Below are positions 1 to 7,800 of a stretch of 10,755 nucleotides of DNA, one piece after another. The DNA lies in the NCBI GenBank assembly GCA_964405325.1, contig CAYONM010000129.1, forward strand, positions 1-10,755, written 5' to 3'. Below the pieces are notes generated by a model. It saw only the letters and a program-made list of their open reading frames with translations, was not told where the DNA came from and ran no database searches. The position numbers and the translations under genes were made by a program. Source of the DNA: CAYONM01 sp964405325 (GTDB lineage Bacteria; Planctomycetota; UBA11346). The number at the start of each line of letters is the position of its first letter. Positions within the stretch are counted from its first letter, which is position 1.

Positions 1-1
1 C

Positions 2-469
2 CGTGCCGCCAAGGCCCGCGGCCTGCAGGTGTGGTGCAATCCGGCCCCCTTCGACTCGTCCGTACGCGATTGGCCACTGAGCGACATCGACACCCTGATT
101 GTCAACGAGACCGAAGGCCGCGAGCTGTCCCAGTGCGGCAACAGCGCCGATACGGATACCATCCTGCACGCCCTGCAAGCGCTGTTGCCGCAGGCGATCA
201 TCGTCCTGACCCTGGGTGCTGATGGCGTCCACTGTGCTCAGGGCGAGCATCGGCACTTCGTGTCACCCAACGATGTACCAGTGGTCGATACCACCGCCGC
301 CGGCGACACCTTCGTCGGTTACCTGCTGGCCCGCCATCTGGCCGGCGACGCGCTACCAGCCGCCCTGACCACCGCCAGTCGCGCTGCCGAGCTCAGCATT
401 GGCCGCGCCGGCGCCATCCCGGCGATCCCGACCTGGCAAGAAGTCGAAAATACAATGAGCCATGCGTAA
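2..469 (+). CDS. rbsK: Ribokinase / PfkB-family sugar kinase, C-terminal part (start outside window)
   Basis: An open frame enters from the left edge and ends at TAA 467-469, giving about 155 residues of a family usually near 300. Visible PfkB/ribokinase features are the NPAP strand early in the fragment, the VNETEG segment, the LGADGV strand, and the family signature DTTAAGDTF (about nt 289-312). In that signature the GD aspartate (nt 304-306) is the expected catalytic base and the AAG turn forms the anion hole. The tail resembles that of E. coli RbsK. The known reaction of the family is ATP-dependent phosphorylation of a sugar, ribose for RbsK, in the cytoplasm. The substrate-binding N-terminal half is missing here, so ribose specificity is inferred and another sugar is possible. 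The gene overlaps the next one by 8 bp, which implies translational coupling in an operon with the cupin and probably the rhamnosidase. Confidence 0.82.
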   Translation, partial: RAAKARGLQVWCNPAPFDSSVRDWPLSDIDTLIVNETEGRELSQCGNSADTDTILHALQALLPQAIIVLTLGADGVHCAQGEHRHFVSPNDVPVVDTTAAGDTFVGYLLARHLAGDALPAALTTASRAAELSIGRAGAIPAIPTWQEVENTMSHA

Positions 470-956
470 TCTATCGATCAGCCCCCTGAGCCAGGCCGCC
501 TTCCAGCAATTCGGCTGGTATCGACGCTTGCCGGAGCCGGAAGCCAATGCCATCGGCGAGCCACCGATCACCTTCTTCCGCGATCTGATTGGGCAGCCGA
601 CCGGCAGCACAGCCAGCTACAGCATCTGCCGGATGCAGCCGCGCCCACTGCTGATCGACACCATCGAACATCACAATCACTGCCATGAAGCCATGCTGCC
701 GCTGACAGGCGACATGATCATTCACGTTGCACCGGCGGTACCGCTGGACGCACCGCCGCCGCTGAACCAGCTGCAAGCCTTCCGTTTTCCACGCCAGACC
801 ATGGTCATCCTGCGGCCCGGCGTCTGGCACCATGCCGCCTTCGCGCTCGACGATCAGCCCCTGGACGTGCTGATCGTCCTGCCCGAGCGGACCTACGCCA
901 ACGACTGCGTCTGCCGGTCATTGCCGGAAGCCGACCAGGTCATGATCCGACCGTAG
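462..956 (+). CDS. Ureidoglycolate lyase (AllA)-like cupin protein
   Basis: The product has 164 residues, the usual AllA size. It begins PLSQAAFQQFG like AllA (ISPLSQ at residues 5-10), has a cupin histidine cluster HHNHCHEA (residues 70-77) followed by PLTGD, and a second motif GVWHHAAF (residues 120-127), close to the GVWHHP motif of AllA. The ending LPERTYANDC also fits that family. AllA proper releases urea from ureidoglycolate to give glyoxylate in purine degradation. No allantoin or purine genes are visible here, and the neighbours are a sugar kinase and a rhamnosidase, so the true substrate may be a sugar-derived acid. The start ATG lies inside the end of the kinase gene with no clear Shine-Dalgarno sequence, so translation is probably coupled to the kinase. 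Family assignment is fairly sure; the reaction is not. Confidence 0.72.
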   Translation: MRNLSISPLSQAAFQQFGWYRRLPEPEANAIGEPPITFFRDLIGQPTGSTASYSICRMQPRPLLIDTIEHHNHCHEAMLPLTGDMIIHVAPAVPLDAPPPLNQLQAFRFPRQTMVILRPGVWHHAAFALDDQPLDVLIVLPERTYANDCVCRSLPEADQVMIRP

Positions 957-990
957 ACGGCGATCTTAAAAAACAAATAACGACAGGCAA

Positions 991-1009
991 CCGATACCAC
1001 GGGCATCGG
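991..1009 (+). repeat. Imperfect hairpin just before the rhamnosidase ribosome binding site
   Basis: The arms CCGATACC (991-998) and GGCATCGG (1002-1009) pair with one A-C mismatch around a 3-base loop. The repeat lies in the 65-bp gap after the cupin gene and ends 3 bases before the Shine-Dalgarno sequence. It has no following T-tract, so it is not a typical terminator. It could be an operator half-site pair or an mRNA structure influencing rhamnosidase translation; it could also be chance. Confidence 0.3.
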
Positions 1010-1012
1010 GAA

Positions 1013-1016
1013 AGGA
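1013..1016 (+). promoter_or_regulatory. Shine-Dalgarno sequence for the GH78 gene
   Basis: AAAGGAA stands 5 bases before the ATG at 1022, in an A-rich stretch unlike the rest of the window. It supports this start codon and independent translation of the rhamnosidase. Confidence 0.7.
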
Positions 1017-1021
1017 ACAGT

Positions 1022-4000
1022 ATGCCGTCCATCCGTCATCTCCGCGTCGAATCCCTGCTGCGAGCCGATGGCATCGATCGGCCCGACCCGCGTTTCAGCT
1101 GGCAGCTGCAAGACGTACCCAGTGGCCATAACCAAGAAGCCTGGCGGATCCGGGTCTGGCAACTGACACCAGAGAAGCAGCGTGTGGCCTGTTGGGATTC
1201 CGGCGAACACAACGGTACCGATTGCCACCTGATCCGCTACGCCGGCGACAAGTTGCAATCGAGTTGTCATTATATCTGGCAGGTCGGAGTGCGCATCGCC
1301 AGCGAATGGCTCAGCTCCGCCGAGGCGCGCTTTTTGACCGGCCGTCTACCCGGCTGTGACTGGCACGGATCTTGGATCGGCTGCGACCAAGGACCAACCG
1401 GCACCATCCCCGCACGGCTGCTTCGACGGGAATTCACCCTGCCATGCCGACCGGCACGTGCCGTGGTGCACTGGAGCGGACTGGGCCTGTGCGAACTCTC
1501 CTGCAACGGCCAGCGGGTGGATGATCGCTGCCTGGATCCGGCAATCAGCGACTACCGCCGCCTGATCAATTATCGCAGCGCCGATATCACCGCACTGCTG
1601 CAAGCCGGCGACAACTGCCTGGGCGCCTGGCTCGGCAATGGCCGCTTCTCCGATGCCAAAGGCCACGACAAGGCTGCCGAGACCAGCCCCCTGCGGCCAC
1701 AACTGCGCCTCCACCTAACGGTGCACGGCGAGGACGGCAGCCAACTGTTGCTGGGTAGCGACGGGCAGTGGCAGCTCTGCGACAACGGCCCCATTGGCCA
1801 CAACAGCGAATATACCGGCGAGCACTACGACGAGCGCCGCGAAATTCCCAACTGGAACCGGCCCGACCTGCCCCAGGTCGGACACTGGCAGCCGGCACAG
1901 GTACTGCCCGGCCCCGGCGGCGACCTGCGGGCCCAACCCATACCGGGCATTCATGTCGGCCATCGGCTGGCACCGACCCAGCTCCGGCAGCTGCAGGCCG
2001 GCATCTGGATTTTGCGCTGCCCGCATTACATCAGTGGCCGGCTGCGCCTTCGGCTACGCGGCCTGCAGCCTGGCGAGGAAGTGGTGCTGCGTTACGGCGA
2101 ACGGCTGGACGAAGCCGGCCGCATCAGCCAGGACAGTTTGCGCTCGGCGATCAGCACCGACCGCTTCATTGCTGGCAGGTGTGACCAACGCGAGTGGGAG
2201 CCCCGTTTCACCATTCATGGCTTCGAGTACGTCCAGATCGAGGGGCTGCCGCAGCTGAACGAGGACGATGTCCGCATCCACGCCCTGCATGATGAACTGG
2301 CCGAAGGCGGCCGCTTCGCCTGCTCCAGCGCGGCGCTAAACCGGGTGATCGCCAACGTGCAGCGGGTGTTCATCGCCAACTATCGCAACGTGCCCCTGGA
2401 TTCGCCCGCGCGCGACGAGCGCCAAGGCTGGATGGGCGATCACAATCTCCTCTCAGAAAGCGAAGCCTGCCTGTTCGACCTGGACAGCCTGTACCGCAAA
2501 TGGCTGCGGGACGTGCGCGACACCCAACAGGACGATGGCAACGTCTCCGGGGTGGCACCGGCCTTCTGGCCGGTCTACCTGCCCAGCGCCACCTGGAGCG
2601 GCGCCTACGTCCAGTTCACCCTGCTGCATTATCGGCTGTACGGCGATGCCGAGTTGGTACGCGCACACTATCCGGCCCTGGTCCGCTGGATGGACTTCAT
2701 CAGCGCGCAAATGGACGGCGACATCGTGCCCATCGACATGCTGGGCGACTGGTGTCCGGGGCCGGAAGCACCAGAAGTAATCCACACCATGGATCCCAGC
2801 CGCAGCACCTTGGCCGATATCATGACCACCACCTTCTTTGCCGACCAGGCACGGATGATGGCCGAGCTGGCCGCGGTAGCCGAACCCACCGCCGTCAGCC
2901 ACTGGCAACAACTGGCCGCGCAGCTGAAGCGCGGCCTGAACGAACGCTTCTTCGACCCTGAACACGGCAGCTACGGCAACGGCTCAGCCACCGCCAACCT
3001 GCTCCCACTGGCCTTCGATCTGGTGCCAGCAGCCGAGCGCGAACGAGTGCTGTCGCGGCTGTTGGACCGGGTGTTCAGCAGTCAGGGCGCGGTGATCCCC
3101 ACTGGCATGGTTGGCGCCAAGGTGCTGCTGCGCACCCTGTCGCGCCTGGGCCGGGCCGACGCCGCCCTGGCCATTGCCGAAAGCCAACAGTACCCGAGCT
3201 GGGGCTACATGATCCGGCATGGCGCCACCGCCATGTGGGAGCTGCTCAACGGCCACTGCGGCGATCCGGCGATGAATTCCACGGCGCAACCGATGCACGC
3301 CGGCGATGTCGTCGCCTGGGCCTTCGAAGACCTGGCCGGCCTGCGCGACGCCGCCCCGGGCTTCCGACGGGCTCGGATCGCACCAGTGTGGGTGGCCGGC
3401 CTGGAGTGGGTCGAGGCCGAACGCCACACCCCCGCCGGCCGGCTGGCCAGCCGCTGGCAACGCCGTGATGGCCGCATCGAACTGACCCTGCAGATCCCGC
3501 CCGGCATGCAGGCCGAGCTGCTGCTGCCGCAGGGCGGGCAGAGCCTGGAGCCTGGCGAACACCGCTTCGTCTTCGCCGATCCGGCGGCCACCCGCCAGAT
3601 GCGGATCGCCACCCCCCAGATCCTGCCGGGCAACAGCGAGCATCCCTGGGCGTCGCAGGTGGCAGTGGCGGTCGCCTGTCCGGATCCCGAGGCCGAACTC
3701 CGGGTCACCATCGACGGCTCGCTCCCAAACCAACAATCGCCGGTGTTCCAACAGCCGATCTGGGTAACGCAGAGCAGCATCGTCCGTGCCCGGGCCTTTC
3801 GGCCAGGACGGGAACCCAGCAGCCTAGTCCAGGCTCTGATCGATCCCTACGACCCCAACGTCAACGGCACCCACTATCGCTACTACGAGCTGCCCACCGA
3901 TGCCAGCCCGCACCTGCCTGATTATGCTCGCCTGTCCCCACAAGCGTGCGGGCGGCATGCCGGCTTTGACGTGCATCGCCTGGCCTGGCAGATCGATCGT

Positions 4001-4348
4001 CGCAAGGAGTACTGGGGAGCCAGCTTCCGGACTCGACTGCAGGTCCCACACAGCGGCGAATGGCGTTTCTTCCTGCGCTCGCACAACAGCAGCCGGTTGT
4101 GGCTGGATGGCCAACAGCTGATCGACAACGACGACCTGCACGTCTGGACCGACCGCATGGGCCGGATCCAGCTGGCCGCTGGCGACTACGAGCTACGGGT
4201 CGACTATCTGCAGCTGAGCAACGATTTCGGCCTCTTCGTCAGCTGGCAGGGCCCACAGACCCCCTTCAGCCGCATTCCCACCGGCCGACTGCGTTTTCTG
4301 GATACCCAGCAGCCTCGCCAGGTGCCGGCAGTGGCGACAAGCCCCTGA
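1022..4348 (+). CDS. GH78 family alpha-L-rhamnosidase with C-terminal chitobiase-like and PA14 domains
   Basis: The 1108-residue product shows the GH78 order. An N-terminal FN3-like strand with LRVE and PRFSWQL (residues 7-30) is followed by the rhamnosidase N domain (about 130-290, starting RREFTL), the concanavalin-like domain (about 320-425, ending FTIHGFEYVQIEG), and an (alpha/alpha)6 catalytic domain (about 430-780). The catalytic segment has D460 and E466 in DSPARDERQGWMGD, matching the Asp and general-acid Glu of GH78. E740 in GATAMWE matches the second catalytic Glu. Beyond the usual C-terminal beta domain come a chitobiase/FN3-like module (about 870-940, with TIDGSLP) and a PA14 domain (about 949-1095, with SRLWLDGQQLIDN). 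Known activity is hydrolysis of terminal alpha-L-rhamnose from glycosides. There is no signal peptide, so a cytoplasmic enzyme acting on imported oligosaccharides is inferred. The segment CPHYISGR (333-340) replaces the more usual GQN-type motif. Substrate is unknown; another hydrolase specificity within GH78 cannot be excluded. Confidence 0.92.
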   Translation: MPSIRHLRVESLLRADGIDRPDPRFSWQLQDVPSGHNQEAWRIRVWQLTPEKQRVACWDSGEHNGTDCHLIRYAGDKLQSSCHYIWQVGVRIASEWLSSAEARFLTGRLPGCDWHGSWIGCDQGPTGTIPARLLRREFTLPCRPARAVVHWSGLGLCELSCNGQRVDDRCLDPAISDYRRLINYRSADITALLQAGDNCLGAWLGNGRFSDAKGHDKAAETSPLRPQLRLHLTVHGEDGSQLLLGSDGQWQLCDNGPIGHNSEYTGEHYDERREIPNWNRPDLPQVGHWQPAQVLPGPGGDLRAQPIPGIHVGHRLAPTQLRQLQAGIWILRCPHYISGRLRLRLRGLQPGEEVVLRYGERLDEAGRISQDSLRSAISTDRFIAGRCDQREWEPRFTIHGFEYVQIEGLPQLNEDDVRIHALHDELAEGGRFACSSAALNRVIANVQRVFIANYRNVPLDSPARDERQGWMGDHNLLSESEACLFDLDSLYRKWLRDVRDTQQDDGNVSGVAPAFWPVYLPSATWSGAYVQFTLLHYRLYGDAELVRAHYPALVRWMDFISAQMDGDIVPIDMLGDWCPGPEAPEVIHTMDPSRSTLADIMTTTFFADQARMMAELAAVAEPTAVSHWQQLAAQLKRGLNERFFDPEHGSYGNGSATANLLPLAFDLVPAAERERVLSRLLDRVFSSQGAVIPTGMVGAKVLLRTLSRLGRADAALAIAESQQYPSWGYMIRHGATAMWELLNGHCGDPAMNSTAQPMHAGDVVAWAFEDLAGLRDAAPGFRRARIAPVWVAGLEWVEAERHTPAGRLASRWQRRDGRIELTLQIPPGMQAELLLPQGGQSLEPGEHRFVFADPAATRQMRIATPQILPGNSEHPWASQVAVAVACPDPEAELRVTIDGSLPNQQSPVFQQPIWVTQSSIVRARAFRPGREPSSLVQALIDPYDPNVNGTHYRYYELPTDASPHLPDYARLSPQACGRHAGFDVHRLAWQIDRRKEYWGASFRTRLQVPHSGEWRFFLRSHNSSRLWLDGQQLIDNDDLHVWTDRMGRIQLAAGDYELRVDYLQLSNDFGLFVSWQGPQTPFSRIPTGRLRFLDTQQPRQVPAVATSP

Positions 4349-4499
4349 GCAGTGGAATCGCCGGCAAGCGAGGGTCGACAACACGGCCTCAGCAGCCCCT
4401 GCCCCCTTGCGATTCGGGGCGTTTGCCTAGCGTGCGGAACAATTTGCCCGCGGAGCCCCACGCCGGGGTTCTGGCGAGGCGTCTCGGAGCCAGCGAAGC
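4349..4499 (+). promoter_or_regulatory. Leader region of carB with two GC-rich hairpins
   Basis: This 151-bp gap separates the rhamnosidase stop from the carB start. Two stem-loops are visible. AGCCCC (4454-4459) pairs with GGGGTT (4465-4470) around ACGCC. CTGGC (4471-4475) pairs with GCCAG (4489-4493), with an inner GAG/CTC pairing (4476-4478 with 4483-4485). The stems are directly adjacent. No T-run follows, so they are not intrinsic terminators. No convincing sigma-70 promoter was found by eye. carB must either have a promoter here or be read through from the rhamnosidase. Confidence 0.4.
4486..4489 (+). promoter_or_regulatory. Probable carB Shine-Dalgarno, partly inside a hairpin
   Basis: GGAG lies 10 bases before the ATG at 4500, a slightly long spacing. 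Its last base is in the outer stem 4471-4493 and the rest in the internal loop of that hairpin, so folding could limit ribosome access. It is the only purine-rich candidate near the start. Confidence 0.5.
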
Positions 4500-7400
4500 A
4501 TGCCCAAACGCAGTGATATCCAGAGCATCCTCATCGTCGGTTCGGGTCCGATCATCATCGGCCAGGCCTGCGAGTTCGATTACTCCGGCACCCAGGCCTG
4601 CAAGGCCCTGCGCGAGGAAGGCTTTCGCGTCATCCTGGTGAACTCCAACCCTGCCACCATCATGACCGACCCCGAGATGGCCGATGCCACCTACATCGAG
4701 CCCATCACCCCCGAGGCAGTGCGCCGGATCATCGAAAAAGAGCGCCCCGACGCCATCCTGCCGACCCTGGGCGGCCAGACCGCGCTGAACATCGGCATGG
4801 CCTTGGACGAGGACGGCACCCTGGCGGAATTCGGCGTCGAAATGATCGGCGCCAATGCCACGGTGATCAAACGCGCCGAGGATCGCGAGCAGTTCGCCGA
4901 CGTGATTCGCGACCTGGATCTGGGCATGGCTCGACACAGCCGCGTGCGCAGCTGGGCAGAGGCCCTGGAAGCCAAAAAACAAATCGGCCTGCCCTGCATG
5001 ATCCGCCCCAGCTTTACCATGGGCGGCACCGGCGGCGGCTTCTGCACCACGGAAGAAGAGTTCGAGACCATCGCCAAACGCGGCCTGCACCTGTCGCGCA
5101 TCAATGAGATCTCGATCGAAGAATCGCTGCGCGGCTGGAAGGAATTCGAGCTGGAAGTGATGCGCGATAAGAATGACAATGTCGTTGTCATATGTAGCAT
5201 CGAAAACCTCGACCCCATGGGCGTGCACACCGGTGACAGCATCACCGTGGCCCCCATCCAGACCCTGACCGACCGCGAATACCAACGCATGCGCGATGCC
5301 GCATTGCGGATCATCCGCGCCGTCGGCGTGGAGACCGGTGGCAGCAACATCCAGTTCGCCACGCATCCCGACAACGGCCGCATCGTGGTGATCGAGATGA
5401 ACCCGCGCGTGTCGCGCTCCTCGGCCCTGGCCTCCAAGGCGACCGGCTTCCCAATCGCGAAATTCGCAGCCAAGCTGGCCGCCGGCTACACCCTGGACGA
5501 GCTGAAGAACGACATCACCAAGGCCACCCCTGCCTGCTTCGAGCCGACCATCGATTACGTGGTCACCAAGGTCCCACGCTTCGCCTTCGAGAAATTCCCC
5601 GATGCCGACGACCGTCTGGGCTACCAGATGAAATCCGTCGGCGAGGTGATGGCGATCGGTCGGACCATGAAGGAAAGCCTGCAGAAGGCGCTGCGCGGCC
5701 TGGAAACCGGCCACACTGGCCTGGGGCCCAAAAACGCCAAGGATTTCCCCGAGGATGGCGCCAAAGACCGCCTGCTGGAACGCATCAGCACGGCCAAGGA
5801 CGACCGTATCTTCAAAGTTCGGCAGGCCTTTTTGGCCGGGGCCACGGTGGAAGAGGCCCACAACGCCAGCAAGATCGACCCCTGGTTCCTGCGGCACATC
5901 TTTGAGATCGTCCAACACGAAAGCCGGCTGGCCAAATTGGATCTCCAGAGCATCGATGCCGAACAGATGCGCCTGGCCAAGCGTAACGGTTTTTCCGACA
6001 AGCAGCTTGCCATTCTATGGGGCGCCAAAGAAGAAGTCGTGCGCCTGAAACGCTGGCAGTTCGGGGTGCGCCCGGTGTTCAAGCTGGTCGACACCTGTGC
6101 CGCCGAGTTTGAAGCGATCACGCCGTATTACTACTCCACCTACGAGCAGGAATGCGAAGCGCGGGTGACGCCAAAGAAGAAGATCATGATCCTCGGCGGT
6201 GGTCCCAACCGCATCGGCCAGGGCATCGAATTCGACTACTGCTGCTGCCACGCGGCCATGGCTTTGGACGAGGCCGGTATCGAGACCATCATGGTCAACT
6301 CCAACCCCGAGACCGTGTCCACCGATTACGACACCTCCGACCATCTGTTTTTCGAGCCCCTGACGACCGAAGATGTGCTCGAGATCCACGAACGCATGCA
6401 GCCAGCCGGGGTGATCGTGCAGTTCGGCGGTCAAACGCCGCTGAATCTGGCCCTGGCCCTGGAAGCCGCTGGCGTGCCCATAATCGGCACCAGCCCAGAC
6501 AACATCGACAAAGCCGGCGACCGCGAGCGCTTCAAGACCACGCTGGAGGAGTTGGCGCTGCAGCAGCCGGCCAACGGCATCGCCCGCAGCTACGAAGAAG
6601 CCCTGGTCCAGGCCGATCGCATCGGCTACCCCGTGGTGGTGCGGCCCAGCTTCGTCCTGGGTGGTCGGGCGATGGAAATCGTCTATACCCTCCGAGACCT
6701 GGAACAGTACATGAAGCACGCTGTGGAAGTGAATCCCGGCGCGCCGATCCTGATCGACAAATTCCTGGAAGCCGCCACCGAGGTGGATGTGGACGCGCTC
6801 TGCGATGGCACGGACGTGGTCATCGGCGGCATGCTGGAGCACATCGAGGAATGCGGTATCCACTCCGGCGACTCGGCCTGCGTGATCCCCGCCTACTCAC
6901 TCTCGGATCGCATCCTCGACCGCATGCGCAAGATCACCGCCGCCCTGGCGCTGGCTTTGGACGTGCGCGGCCTGATGAACGTACAGTTTGCCGTGCGGCA
7001 CGAAGAAGTCTACCTGATCGAGGTCAACCCCCGCGCCTCGCGCACGGTGCCCTTCGTCTCCAAGGCCACGGGGCTGCCCTTGGCCAAGATCGCCGCCTGG
7101 GTGCAAGCCGGTGCCACCCTGCAGCAACTGGGCGTCCAGGACCAATCACGGCCGAAGCATTTCTCGGTCAAGGAATCGGTGTTGCCGTTCAATAAATTCC
7201 CCGGCCAAGATACCATTCTTGGCCCGGAAATGCGCTCCACCGGCGAAGTGATGGGCACCGGCACCAGCTTCGGCGAGGCCTTCTACAAGGCGCAGCTGTC
7301 GGCCGGCAACACCATCGACCGCCAGGGCAGCGTGTTCATCTCTGTCCGCGACAACGACAAGCGTCAGGTCATCAGCCTGGCCCGCGCCGTTGCCGACCTG

Positions 7401-7742
7401 GGCTACCAGATCTTCACCACCGCCGGAACCGGCCAGGTGCTGGCACGCAACGACATCGCCTGCACCGTGATCGACAAGATCCAAAACGGTGGTGAAAATA
7501 TCCTGGAGCACCTGGACGAGCTGGCCTTCGCCATCAACACGCCCAACCATCGCGGCGCCCGTTACGACGAATCGAAGATCCGTTCCGCCTGTGCCGTGAA
7601 GGGCATCGCCCACTTTACCACCCTGGCCTCGGCCGATGCCCTGCTGGGTGCGATCCGCACCGAAAAGCATCGCACCTACCAAGTACGCTCGCTGCAGGAT
7701 CTGCTGCAGCAGGCCAAGCTGGTCACGCCCTCACTCGGGTAA
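4500..7742 (+). CDS. carB: Carbamoyl-phosphate synthase large subunit
   Basis: The 1080-residue protein aligns over its whole length with CarB (E. coli 1073 residues). It makes carbamoyl phosphate from bicarbonate, ATP and ammonia delivered by the CarA glutaminase, feeding pyrimidine and arginine synthesis in the cytoplasm. The first half has the N-terminal GSGPIIIGQACEFDYSG strand, SFTMGGTGGG, and NPRVSRSSALASKATG of the first ATP-grasp. An oligomerisation linker follows (about 400-550). The second half repeats the layout from LGGGPNRIGQG (565-575), with VRPSFVLGGRAMEIV and NPRASRTVPFVSKATG. The C-terminal MGS-like regulatory domain (about 940-1080) keeps K954, T974, T977 and K993 at the positions that contact UMP in E. 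coli, and N1013 for N1015, so UMP feedback is likely. HFTTLAS near the end resembles the ornithine-site TT. No carA lies directly upstream, where an enteric carAB operon would have it. The start follows the conserved MPKR beginning. Confidence 0.99.
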   Translation: MPKRSDIQSILIVGSGPIIIGQACEFDYSGTQACKALREEGFRVILVNSNPATIMTDPEMADATYIEPITPEAVRRIIEKERPDAILPTLGGQTALNIGMALDEDGTLAEFGVEMIGANATVIKRAEDREQFADVIRDLDLGMARHSRVRSWAEALEAKKQIGLPCMIRPSFTMGGTGGGFCTTEEEFETIAKRGLHLSRINEISIEESLRGWKEFELEVMRDKNDNVVVICSIENLDPMGVHTGDSITVAPIQTLTDREYQRMRDAALRIIRAVGVETGGSNIQFATHPDNGRIVVIEMNPRVSRSSALASKATGFPIAKFAAKLAAGYTLDELKNDITKATPACFEPTIDYVVTKVPRFAFEKFPDADDRLGYQMKSVGEVMAIGRTMKESLQKALRGLETGHTGLGPKNAKDFPEDGAKDRLLERISTAKDDRIFKVRQAFLAGATVEEAHNASKIDPWFLRHIFEIVQHESRLAKLDLQSIDAEQMRLAKRNGFSDKQLAILWGAKEEVVRLKRWQFGVRPVFKLVDTCAAEFEAITPYYYSTYEQECEARVTPKKKIMILGGGPNRIGQGIEFDYCCCHAAMALDEAGIETIMVNSNPETVSTDYDTSDHLFFEPLTTEDVLEIHERMQPAGVIVQFGGQTPLNLALALEAAGVPIIGTSPDNIDKAGDRERFKTTLEELALQQPANGIARSYEEALVQADRIGYPVVVRPSFVLGGRAMEIVYTLRDLEQYMKHAVEVNPGAPILIDKFLEAATEVDVDALCDGTDVVIGGMLEHIEECGIHSGDSACVIPAYSLSDRILDRMRKITAALALALDVRGLMNVQFAVRHEEVYLIEVNPRASRTVPFVSKATGLPLAKIAAWVQAGATLQQLGVQDQSRPKHFSVKESVLPFNKFPGQDTILGPEMRSTGEVMGTGTSFGEAFYKAQLSAGNTIDRQGSVFISVRDNDKRQVISLARAVADLGYQIFTTAGTGQVLARNDIACTVIDKIQNGGENILEHLDELAFAINTPNHRGARYDESKIRSACAVKGIAHFTTLASADALLGAIRTEKHRTYQVRSLQDLLQQAKLVTPSLG

Positions 7743-7760
7743 GCCCGACCTTTGTATGCT

Positions 7761-7800
7761 GCTGAAAAAAACCGCTCGGAAACGAGCGGTTTTTTTCAGC
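7761..7800. terminator. Bidirectional Rho-independent terminator between carB and the DUF2141 gene
   Basis: A perfect 18-bp inverted repeat (7761-7778 with 7783-7800) closes on a GAAA tetraloop at 7779-7782. The GC core CCGCTCG/CGAGCGG is flanked by seven A on the left and seven T on the right, so it works as an intrinsic terminator in both directions. It lies 18 bp after the carB stop. The TGA stop of the opposing gene (7796-7798) is inside the repeat, so one element ends both converging transcripts. Confidence 0.95.

Noticed and set aside
4389..5918. A 509-codon open frame on the minus strand across the start of carB
   Set aside because: It is antisense to the unmistakable carB frame, has low-complexity composition rich in Gly, Ala, Asp and His, and arises from the GC-rich third-position bias.
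6152..7195. A 347-codon plus-strand frame inside carB
   Set aside because: It is a shifted frame of carB with an Arg- and Pro-rich product typical of an out-of-frame reading.
7761..7800. An attachment site or transposon end at the perfect repeat
   Set aside because: The A/T tracts, GAAA loop and position between converging genes fit a terminator, and no recombinase or duplicated target is present.
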